DNA of 19,092 bases from an uncultured Bacteroidales bacterium. Its GTDB lineage: Bacteria > Bacteroidota > Bacteroidia > Bacteroidales > UBA3824. Shown here piece by piece: positions 7,630-15,170 of this stretch. A model generated the notes under the pieces. The model did no database searches. It was given only the letters and a program-made list of their open reading frames with translations, and was not told the DNA's origin. The position numbers and the translations under genes were made by a program. Location of the stretch: the NCBI GenBank assembly GCA_937877455.1, contig CALFIU010000113.1, forward strand, positions 1-19,092, read 5' to 3'. Within the stretch, counting starts at the first letter, position 1; the number at the start of each line of letters is the position of its first letter.

Positions 7630-10600
7630 TTATAGTGAGAACCAATCTCTGTTTGCCTTGTCAATTACATATAATCTTAGTGTACAATTGGACGGTTTGC
7701 CACCACCTATCGAGTTTAGCGTTGATCTTATGCTCGATACTTCACTTTTAATGCCTGCCTCTTTGTCTGTGTCGTATTTAGACATATTGACGGCTTTTAC
7801 CCAAATTGTTACATTGTTTCCCGAAATGTTACATTTTGTAAGGGTGTAGGCACTATTCCATTTGTATGGCCATTTTGTATTTCTGAAAACAGAAATCCAA
7901 GAATTGGAAGATGTTTTTTGTTGTATTATTTGATATTCTCCCCAACCGTTCATATAATTACGGAAAGCGATTTTTTTGCCCGACGGTTCGTAAACATCTT
8001 CGCGTGTGGGTGTTGATTTATCTTTTGCATATATAATTACATATTTGTAGGTGTATTTTGATTTGCCTTCATATTGATAACGTTCCGCTATTTCTTCAAA
8101 TTCGTTGTATAAGATTTTCCAATACAAGTTGTTGCTGCCGTCATACTGATATTCTTCGGTTTTTTGGTTTTTGTCGTTGTAGGTATATTTGTAAACCTCT
8201 TCGCATTGCTTGGTTGAATATTTTTCTACAACGATTATGTTGCCGTTGTTGTCGTATTTGGATGTTATTTTTGCATACCTCAGGGTTATCTCCTTGTCGG
8301 AAGTGCCGAACCATTCCTGCTTCGTTATGTGCCCTTTGTCGTCGTATGTGTTTTGCTTTTTGAAGAAGCCTTTGTCAGAAGGTATCATCGGGTTTGACTT
8401 GTCATCATAGTATTCCTCGGTGAGGATGTTGCCATTGTCGTCGTAAGTGTACTTGCGTTGATGGAAGTCAAACTCTTTGGAAACAATCGGCTGATTGCCA
8501 GTGTCGTAGTATGAACGTGTGAGTTCGCGGTTTTTGGTATCGTATGTCATTATTGCTTTGTGGAAACCGTCGGAGCCTATGCTCGGTTTTCCATAGCCGT
8601 CATAAACCGAAAGTTCCGTCATATTGCCGCGTGCATCATAGACACATTTACCCTCAACGTCGTCTATTTTTGCTGGATTGCCGTCGATGCCGTATGATAT
8701 TTCGTGGATAACCTTTCCTCGGTGGTCGAACTCTTGTTCATATTTGTGGACACCGGGCTTATATGTTGTCGGGTTGCCGTTTACGTCCCAATATGATGTT
8801 ACGCAACAGTGGTTGAACTGGTCGTATTTTTCGCTTCTGACTTCGCAATGTGTGGCATCTTTGAAGTTGATTCTGTTGCCGCTAAGGTCGGTGGCGTAAC
8901 GGACGGTCTCGCGGTTTTGGGTGTCGTACTTGTAGTTGACTACAACGCCGTCAAGTTGTTTGTTTTGGTCGAGGGTGTACTTTTTGATTATTTTTCCGAT
9001 GTTGTCGTGTTCGTAGTAATCTTCAGATGTTATGGCTCCGGTTTCGTCGGCCCATGTCGTCTTAACCCAAAAGTTTGTGTTGGGGTCATATTCCATTGTT
9101 TTTATGGCGGAATATGTTTCACATAGTCTGCCGTCAGCCTTATACCATTTTACCACTTTGAGGTTTCCGAAGTCGTCATATTCAAAAGTGCGGTATGCCC
9201 ATCCGTCTATTTCGGCGAGATTTTCGGTTTTGTCGTAGAAAGAAAGCTTTGTTTGTCTGCCGTAATTGTCTCTTTCTATGGCTTGTATGGCTAATCCTTT
9301 CTTTGTGTTGGCAAATTTGCCGTCGGCATCTTCGTATATTACCTTTATGAGGTTGTTCTTCTCGTCATAGACGAGTTCATACTGACACTCGTCGCCGTCC
9401 ACTTTTACAAAGTTGCCGTTTGCATCCAAAAATTGCCGTCTGACTTCGTTGCCCACAGTGTCGTATTCAATAATGGCTTTAAAGACGCCGTCGGGGTCGA
9501 GTGCTGGATTTCCGTAAGAATCATAACTGCAATATTCTTTTGCCAGACCAGTAGGGGTGTTTATAATTGACCGTCTATGAAAATTGATGGCATCTTCCTC
9601 ATCGGACGAATAGACTACAGGGGTATCGTTTTCGTCAAAAAATTTTACTTCTATGCAAAAACCGTTTTCGTCATATGTTACGGTAGTTTTTACCCAGCCT
9701 TGCGATGTGCATACAGGCTTTAAGTCAGTGCCGTATGCAAGTCTTTCGATTGTGAGTCCCGTCTGTGGGTCGTGTGTGTACTCCAATTTGTGGACGTTCA
9801 TATCCGTGCGCATCGATGGCTCGCCTTCGAGTGTAAAATACTGCTCGTATGTACGGTTGCCATATTCGTCGAAGCCACATTTCAAAACGATTGCGCCGTT
9901 GTCGTCCCTTGCCGCCTTTTTTTCGGGATTGAGATAGCGGTATTCTATAAGATTGTCGTTTTCGTCGTATGCGAATTGTTTGATTGCAAGTCCGTTGTCG
10001 TTTGTTGTTATCTGATTATTTTTGCCGAGGAAAGTTACTTCAATCTGACGTCCTTTTTCATCGTATTGGTAAGCAATACCGTAAATATTGTTGGCATCGT
10101 GGGCGGGTTTGTTGCCCGGTGCAAGGTACATTTTTTTTGTCAACAAACCGTCTTTGTCAAATTCGAGTGTAAGGCGTTGTATGTTGCTGGACTCATCACC
10201 CCAAGTGTTTTGCTTTACAAAATCAGTGCTTGTGGTGTTGGCTGGCAAAAACATTTCCGTTCCCAATTCGTCGCACTGACGGTAGGTGGCGGTTTTCATG
10301 TTTTCGTCGTAGTCGAGTTTATAGAGCATTTTGCCCTGCTCATCAAATATTTCCACGAGGTCGAGTTTGCCGTTGTCAGTGTATTTGTATTCGGCGTGGG
10401 AGAAACGGTTGTTTATTGTCTCGCTGTCGTTGTGGCGAACAATTATGTTTTTATGGTTGACTAATGATATTGAAATAACTTTTCCGCGCTTAATTTCAAA
10501 TTTATAACATAATTCTTTATGTTTTCGTTCATTGCCGCTGAGTTCGTGAATGCCTTTCGGCACTCCCCAATATTCGGCGTAGTCCTTGTAGTACACGGTT

Positions 10601-11811
10601 TTTAGTCTAAAATGATTGACAGCAACTATCGATACTACGGCAATAAATGCGGCTACTGCGGCGGCTACAATCCACATTTTTTTACGATTGTCATTGTCTT
10701 CGAGCTCTGCTATAATTTCTCCGGCTGTCGGGCGTTTCTGAGGGTCGGCATCAAGACAGCGAGTTACCAAATTCTTGATTTTTACGTTCTTAAAATCTTC
10801 AGGGAAGTCGGGTATTTTTTCACCTGATGCTTGAACCATCCCACCGTTGTCTCCGAATGGCACGTCGCCGGTAATCATTTCAAAGACAGTGGCTCCGTAT
10901 GACCAAATGTCTGATTCTGGAGTTGAAACATTGCTGCTATAACGCTCTGGTCCCATGTAGGCGGGGGTGCCGTTCATATTCTTTTCGTTAGACTGGTTGG
11001 AAATTCCGAAGTCTGTTAATACGTAGTTGTCGTCATCGTCAATCAAGATGTTTTCGGGTTTGATGTCTTGATGCACGATGTCGTGAGTGTGCAGATAGTC
11101 AAGACCTTGCGCGGTGTCTCTCATAAACCTTATAAGCCCATCTTCGTCCAATCTTCCGATTTGATCGAAGGCAGAGCCTTTTTGACAATATTTTGACACA
11201 AGGTATGGAATATTTCCGAATGTGTCGTAATTATTGGGAATCAAAAGGTTGGTTTGTATCATGCCATGGACGGAAACAAATTCTTTCTCAAAAATTTGTA
11301 TTCCTCTTGTGCCTATGCTTCCGAAAGCGGTGAATATCTTCAATGCTACTTGAATGTTTCCCGCCTTCGTGTCCAATGCCTCCCAAACTTGTGCTGTGGC
11401 TCCATTGCCAAGTTTTCTTACAAGGCGATAACGGTTGTCCCAAACCATGTCTTTCGATGGGTTGGTGATTTGGACGTTTTCGGATTGGTCGCTTGTGTTG
11501 CCATTGTTGTTGGCATTGCTATCTCCACCAACGTGTATTACAGTTTTTTTGTTGCAGTTGGGATTGTCTATTTCGTTCCATAGTAAATGATATTGTCCTG
11601 CAAGGATGATTTCGTCGCCAGGTTCTATTTTTATGGTTTGTTTATGAACTATTTGACCGTTGATTTTGCTACCGTTGGTGCTACGGTCTTCGTATGTGTA
11701 GGTGCCATCGTCTTCTTTTATTATAACAGCATGAAAATTAGATACATGATTGTTGCTTTCGTCTATTACGATGTCATTGCTGTCATCACGACCTATTCTG
11801 ATTTTTTCCAT
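7630..11811 (-). CDS. FHA-Ser/Thr kinase-TM protein with about 20 YD-like repeats
   Basis: The 1393-residue product has an N-terminal FHA domain (1-80; R8, S24, H27, STNG 44-47, N51) that binds phospho-threonine. A linker carries NKKT90V. The kinase domain spans about 126-372: LGNGATAQVW, K158, HQDIKPEN (247-254, D249), DFG 267-269, GTPAYMGPE. One TM lies at about 378-399. Beyond it, about residues 402-470 form a lead-in domain, about 474-1270 hold YD-like repeats, and the last 110 residues are a separate beta-rich domain ending in WFSL. Kinase and FHA should be cytoplasmic, repeats periplasmic. The FHA has N25 where most have arginine (S-N-F-H). It follows the FHA/multi-TM gene by 12 bases. 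A receptor kinase sensing an envelope ligand is the simplest reading; neither ligand nor substrate is known. Confidence 0.92.
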   Translation of the reverse strand: MEKIRIGRDDSNDIVIDESNNHVSNFHAVIIKEDDGTYTYEDRSTNGSKINGQIVHKQTIKIEPGDEIILAGQYHLLWNEIDNPNCNKKTVIHVGGDSNANNNGNTSDQSENVQITNPSKDMVWDNRYRLVRKLGNGATAQVWEALDTKAGNIQVALKIFTAFGSIGTRGIQIFEKEFVSVHGMIQTNLLIPNNYDTFGNIPYLVSKYCQKGSAFDQIGRLDEDGLIRFMRDTAQGLDYLHTHDIVHQDIKPENILIDDDDNYVLTDFGISNQSNEKNMNGTPAYMGPERYSSNVSTPESDIWSYGATVFEMITGDVPFGDNGGMVQASGEKIPDFPEDFKNVKIKNLVTRCLDADPQKRPTAGEIIAELEDNDNRKKMWIVAAAVAAFIAVVSIVAVNHFRLKTVYYKDYAEYWGVPKGIHELSGNERKHKELCYKFEIKRGKVISISLVNHKNIIVRHNDSETINNRFSHAEYKYTDNGKLDLVEIFDEQGKMLYKLDYDENMKTATYRQCDELGTEMFLPANTTSTDFVKQNTWGDESSNIQRLTLEFDKDGLLTKKMYLAPGNKPAHDANNIYGIAYQYDEKGRQIEVTFLGKNNQITTNDNGLAIKQFAYDENDNLIEYRYLNPEKKAARDDNGAIVLKCGFDEYGNRTYEQYFTLEGEPSMRTDMNVHKLEYTHDPQTGLTIERLAYGTDLKPVCTSQGWVKTTVTYDENGFCIEVKFFDENDTPVVYSSDEEDAINFHRRSIINTPTGLAKEYCSYDSYGNPALDPDGVFKAIIEYDTVGNEVRRQFLDANGNFVKVDGDECQYELVYDEKNNLIKVIYEDADGKFANTKKGLAIQAIERDNYGRQTKLSFYDKTENLAEIDGWAYRTFEYDDFGNLKVVKWYKADGRLCETYSAIKTMEYDPNTNFWVKTTWADETGAITSEDYYEHDNIGKIIKKYTLDQNKQLDGVVVNYKYDTQNRETVRYATDLSGNRINFKDATHCEVRSEKYDQFNHCCVTSYWDVNGNPTTYKPGVHKYEQEFDHRGKVIHEISYGIDGNPAKIDDVEGKCVYDARGNMTELSVYDGYGKPSIGSDGFHKAIMTYDTKNRELTRSYYDTGNQPIVSKEFDFHQRKYTYDDNGNILTEEYYDDKSNPMIPSDKGFFKKQNTYDDKGHITKQEWFGTSDKEITLRYAKITSKYDNNGNIIVVEKYSTKQCEEVYKYTYNDKNQKTEEYQYDGSNNLYWKILYNEFEEIAERYQYEGKSKYTYKYVIIYAKDKSTPTREDVYEPSGKKIAFRNYMNGWGEYQIIQQKTSSNSWISVFRNTKWPYKWNSAYTLTKCNISGNNVTIWVKAVNMSKYDTDKEAGIKSEVSSIRSTLNSIGGGKPSNCTLRLYVIDKANRDWFSL
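8002..10392 (-). repeat. About 20 YD-like protein repeats, period near 32 residues
   Basis: Residues about 474-1270 of the giant kinase repeat a unit that opens YD[E/D/T]xGN and continues with a strand pair such as IEVKFFD, then a turn with xGNP or similar. Clear units open at YDENGF, YDTVGN, YDDFGN, YDARGN and YDDNGN. Spacing between openings is mostly 30-34 residues. The pattern resembles YD/RHS-type beta repeats, which form long beta-sheet barrels or spirals. DNA copies are diverged, so the array is old and not a recent tandem expansion. Confidence 0.75.
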
Positions 11812-11823
11812 CTTTTTATATTT

Positions 11824-12735
11824 TTATATTTTGTCGATTAACAATATCACTGCGACAATTACCGCTGACATTCCAACACAGAAAGTGATGAAACCTGCTG
11901 TTGCCCAGCGTTTTTCTTTTTTCTTGAACTCGCCCAAGTCTTTGTTGCAGACATAGAGTTTCCATGCCATCTCGCTACCGTTGATACCGAGGTAGACCGA
12001 TGCCACAAAAACTGCCAAATGCACTATCCAAGTGATGATGGCGACGGCAAGTATCAGGTCTTCGCCTTTCATCAGAAACGGCAGGACTGACACCACCAAG
12101 TTGGCTGCCAAAATGTAGAGCGGCCAATATATTTTGTGAAAACAGCCCCAGACAAAACTCAGGAAAAACGCTCCCCAGTTCCATTTTTTCAGGAAACTGT
12201 TGACTTCTTTGTGTGACCAATAGCCGCTTCTGCTGCGGATTGATTCCGAACTTGTGTTGCTCGATGCAGTTTCTTTATGTTCCACAACGTCGCCAGTTGT
12301 ATGGTACAATTTAGTTTTTTTGCCTTTGCCGCCTTTTATTACGGTTTCTTTGCCGCCTTTTTTAGTGTTGTCGAATACCGTTTCCCTGCCGTTTTGGGCG
12401 TCGTTGTCGTCGTTCTTAGGTTCGTCGCCGCCGTAAAAAACAACGGTTTCCTTGCCGCCTTTCGGATTTTGTATCTGAGGTAAGAATTTTTCGATGATTC
12501 CCCAGTTGAGGGTACACTCGCCGCCGAGGATTATTTCGTCGCCGATTTTGATGTCGACGGTGTCATTTTGTACAAATGTGCCGTTGATTGTGGTGCCGTA
12601 TGTGGAAAAATCGGTGAATTTCATCTCTCCAGTTTCCCATGCGTCTATTTTCCCGTGATTTCGCGACACCCGCCTGAAATCTTCGGAAATTTGCATTGAG
12701 TTTTGGTCGTTGCGACCTATGGTTATCGTTATCAT
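11824..12735 (-). CDS. FHA protein with T-V motif linker and multi-TM domain (DUF2628-like)
   Basis: The 303-residue product has an N-terminal FHA domain (1-80) with R8, SRNH at 24-27 and ING at 50-52; the usual S/T-x-N-G is STYG (44-47). A charged linker at about 90-160 contains three near-identical sites, GGKET97V, NGRET119V and GGKET131V. From about 178 follows a membrane domain with an opening WNWGAFFLSFVWG and hydrophobic segments at about 186-222, 226-247 and 280-299, like DUF2628-type small membrane proteins; that match is by pattern only. The FHA and linker should be cytoplasmic. It starts 16 bases after the PP2C gene and ends 12 bases before the giant kinase gene. Its linker threonines are plausible kinase targets, making it a membrane-bound docking protein; this is inference. 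Confidence 0.85.
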   Translation of the reverse strand: MITITIGRNDQNSMQISEDFRRVSRNHGKIDAWETGEMKFTDFSTYGTTINGTFVQNDTVDIKIGDEIILGGECTLNWGIIEKFLPQIQNPKGGKETVVFYGGDEPKNDDNDAQNGRETVFDNTKKGGKETVIKGGKGKKTKLYHTTGDVVEHKETASSNTSSESIRSRSGYWSHKEVNSFLKKWNWGAFFLSFVWGCFHKIYWPLYILAANLVVSVLPFLMKGEDLILAVAIITWIVHLAVFVASVYLGINGSEMAWKLYVCNKDLGEFKKKEKRWATAGFITFCVGMSAVIVAVILLIDKI

Positions 12736-12751
12736 GGTTATTGTCTGTTAA

Positions 12752-14314
12752 TTAAAAAATTTCAAGAACGGAACCTCTTGTTATCTCACCATTTTCACTT
12801 GACTCTTCCGAAGATGTATCTGTTTCTGCACCGCTTCCTTTTTGTCTTTCTGGCCTTAATCCGGATTTGCCTTCCTTACCCCCGTTTTCATTTTGCATTA
12901 TCGGTCTCTCAGTGATTGGAACACCGTTAAAAGAAATGGTGTCGCCATTTTTAGTTTCTATCATTTTGCCAGTGATAGTGTCGTCGTTGAAAGGCTTTGT
13001 GTCAAAGAATATTTTGTACTCGTATTTACTAACTTTATTCTTATAATTGCAATCAATCAGGTTGTCTGTGTCAAACTTTTCGAAGACAAATTTTGTTTGT
13101 TGGTTGCTTTTTGGGAAAACGGCTATAATTACCAGATCAACATAGTTTTTGTTTGCTTTCAACTTTGCGGTAACACTATCTGTGAAATCTGCTTTGAAAA
13201 CATATTTTGGTTTATTGGTTTTTACTTCTAATTGTTGCGTAGTTTCCCTAATATTTTGACTGCAATTTGTTTGCGAAGAATCATTTGTTTGCGTCGAATC
13301 CGTTGTCTGTGTGTTGTATTCGGCTGTCTCATCGCTTGGCTTCGACGGCCAAAAATACCAGACTGCCAAGCCAATCAGCAATGCCAAAACAGCACCCACC
13401 CCAAAATTAATCCAAGTTTTTCTGCCGTTGTTTTCTGATTCGGGTTCGTTTTCGGAATCTTTAACCGTGAGCATTTTGCAGAGCGCGACTGTTACGTTGT
13501 CGTGTCCTCCGGCGTCGCAGGCGGCTTTTATCAAAGCATCGCAACAAACTGCCATGTCGTTTTGGTTTTGTGCGATGACACTTTGAATTTCAGAATCCCT
13601 AATCAGACCGCACAACCCATCGGAACAAAGCAAAATGATGTCGTCCTGCTCCAATTTGTGAGGCATTCCAAGAACTGACGGCTCGGCTTTTTGGGCAACT
13701 GCCGACAGACAATTGGTAATCACGTTGCTGTCAGGATAGTCGAAAGCGTCTTCTTTGCTGATTTTGCCGCTGTCCACAAGTTCCTGTACAAGCGAATGGT
13801 CTTTTGAAAGGCGTTTAAGTCCTTTTGAGGGATTGAAAACATATGCCCTCGAATCACCGCACCATGAAACATAAAGTTTTTCTCCGTTAATCCAGCCCAT
13901 AACCATGGTTGTACCCATTCCTTTTGTTTCGGGACGTTGCTTGGAAGTTTCTTTAATGCGGTTGTCGGCCTCGGTGATGACGTTGTTCATAAAACGCTCT
14001 ATTGTGTAGCGCGTCCTCAAAACGTCAGAGGTGATGTTTTCGGGACGAAAGCAATCTTTTACGGTTTCGACGGCTATTTCAGACGCCACTTCTCCGGCGT
14101 TCATGCCGCCCATTCCGTCGGCTACGACAAGGAGCGCGCCCCTGTTTGACAGAGCGCACGGGTCGTTGCTTTTCCATTGCATGGTTGGGTTGTCGAGGTC
14201 TGACGAACATTGAAGGCTGTCTTCGTTGTTGTCCCTGACCATGCCGACAAACGATTTTGCCGCCATCATAAATGTTGTTTGAAGACAGCGGTCGTTATTG
14301 ATGTTGTCTTTCAT
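12752..14314 (-). CDS. PP2C-family Ser/Thr protein phosphatase with TM and exported tail
   Basis: The 520-residue product has a cytoplasmic PP2C domain at about 18-285 with the metal-binding and catalytic signature: RDNNED (27-32), DGMGG (66-70), GTT (134-136), GDS (153-155), KDHS (171-174), SDG (231-233) and GGHDN (269-273). The family removes phosphate from Ser/Thr using Mn2+ or Mg2+. A TM segment lies at about 302-322, then a Thr/Ser/Gln-rich stretch and a beta-rich domain up to about 470, with a low-complexity end. Most bacterial PP2Cs end near residue 250-280, so the exported tail is unusual. The ATG overlaps the upstream stop as ATGA (14311-14314), showing translational coupling. It is the only phosphatase in an array of three kinases and is the obvious antagonist. 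Confidence 0.95.
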   Translation of the reverse strand: MKDNINNDRCLQTTFMMAAKSFVGMVRDNNEDSLQCSSDLDNPTMQWKSNDPCALSNRGALLVVADGMGGMNAGEVASEIAVETVKDCFRPENITSDVLRTRYTIERFMNNVITEADNRIKETSKQRPETKGMGTTMVMGWINGEKLYVSWCGDSRAYVFNPSKGLKRLSKDHSLVQELVDSGKISKEDAFDYPDSNVITNCLSAVAQKAEPSVLGMPHKLEQDDIILLCSDGLCGLIRDSEIQSVIAQNQNDMAVCCDALIKAACDAGGHDNVTVALCKMLTVKDSENEPESENNGRKTWINFGVGAVLALLIGLAVWYFWPSKPSDETAEYNTQTTDSTQTNDSSQTNCSQNIRETTQQLEVKTNKPKYVFKADFTDSVTAKLKANKNYVDLVIIAVFPKSNQQTKFVFEKFDTDNLIDCNYKNKVSKYEYKIFFDTKPFNDDTITGKMIETKNGDTISFNGVPITERPIMQNENGGKEGKSGLRPERQKGSGAETDTSSEESSENGEITRGSVLEIF

Positions 14315-15159
14315 TTTTTCTTTTTCTTGTTTTTGGGTGTGTCGTTATCCATTTGTATCGGTGTCAATTCTATGGGGCTGTCCGCTCCTTTGGTCGACGA
14401 AACTGTTTTTGCTTTCGGCAGCATTACGGTTTGCCATTTGTCGCCGTCAGGGACAATGAGACCCGCAAGTTGAAATTCCAAAACACCGATGTTGTCGCCA
14501 CCTGCCGCCACTACGATTCCGCCGAGGATTTTGTTGTCGTTTTCGGGGACGAAGACGTTTCCAGTCGCAATCTCGTTTTCGGTTGCCGTGTAGAAAATCA
14601 TTTTTGCAGAAGTCTTTTTCTGCAAGTCTATCGTGTCTGGGATCGTTATCCAAACAGTGAAAAATTCTTGCGGCTTTACGCTGAGTGGCAGGAACGCCCT
14701 ATTGTCGGACGACGAATCGGATTTCAAGAATAAAGGTTTGTTTTTTACAACCTGCTTGATGCTTCCCGTGTCGATTTTGATATACTCCGCCTTTTCGCTT
14801 AGACTTGAAACGAATGTTCTTGAAATGACTGGCGTAAAGTCCTGCGAGTTGCTGAGTTTTTGGAAACTTTTGTCGTTCTTCCACGGCTCGGCTGCATTGA
14901 TGTTGATGTAATATCCGCCTGAGGTTTTTACCGCAAGCGAATATGTATATGAGAACTCGTTGCGTCCGTTTTGAGTGAAATACTCGCCTGTTGAGTTTTT
15001 CCTCAAAACGAAATTCTGGCGGATAATGAACAATCCTGGTCTTATAGAATTTTCAATAGATGTCTGCAACGGCGATTTCTTCAAGAAATTTTCGATTTTT
15101 TGGGCGTTGCAGACGTTGAAAACGATGATGGTGATTAATGTTAAAATAATCTTTTGCAT
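14311..15159 (-). CDS. Exported protein of unknown function
   Basis: The 282-residue product begins with a signal peptide (MQKIILTLITIIVFNVCNA|Q). The mature part is mostly beta-strand-like with no recognised motif, includes a GGYYININAAEPWKND segment and ends in a lysine run. The ATG at 15159 gives a clean signal peptide and leaves an 11-base gap after the protease gene; an ATG at 15192 would overlap that gene and bury the signal. Its stop overlaps the start of the PP2C gene. Lying between a membrane protease and a phosphatase with an exported tail, it may be a periplasmic partner of either, possibly a protease substrate; this is inference from position only. Confidence 0.75.
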   Translation of the reverse strand: MQKIILTLITIIVFNVCNAQKIENFLKKSPLQTSIENSIRPGLFIIRQNFVLRKNSTGEYFTQNGRNEFSYTYSLAVKTSGGYYININAAEPWKNDKSFQKLSNSQDFTPVISRTFVSSLSEKAEYIKIDTGSIKQVVKNKPLFLKSDSSSDNRAFLPLSVKPQEFFTVWITIPDTIDLQKKTSAKMIFYTATENEIATGNVFVPENDNKILGGIVVAAGGDNIGVLEFQLAGLIVPDGDKWQTVMLPKAKTVSSTKGADSPIELTPIQMDNDTPKNKKKKK

Positions 15160-15170
15160 AGGTTTATCTG

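Noticed and set aside
7630..10392. RHS/polymorphic toxin interpretation of the YD repeats
   Set aside because: There is no RHS core sequence leading to a variable toxin tip, no immunity gene downstream and no secretion signal; the repeats are fused behind a kinase and TM.
3220..10392. CRISPR or tandem DNA repeats
   Set aside because: The periodicities at 3220-3909 and 8002-10392 are protein-level and the DNA copies differ; there are no identical repeats separated by spacers.
9772..10464. A 230-residue open frame on the + strand opposite the giant kinase gene
   Set aside because: It lies entirely antisense to the YD-repeat coding region, has cysteine/valine-rich low-information content typical of a mirror frame and no motif. 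The same applies to other + strand frames such as 4687-5115 and 14353-14733.
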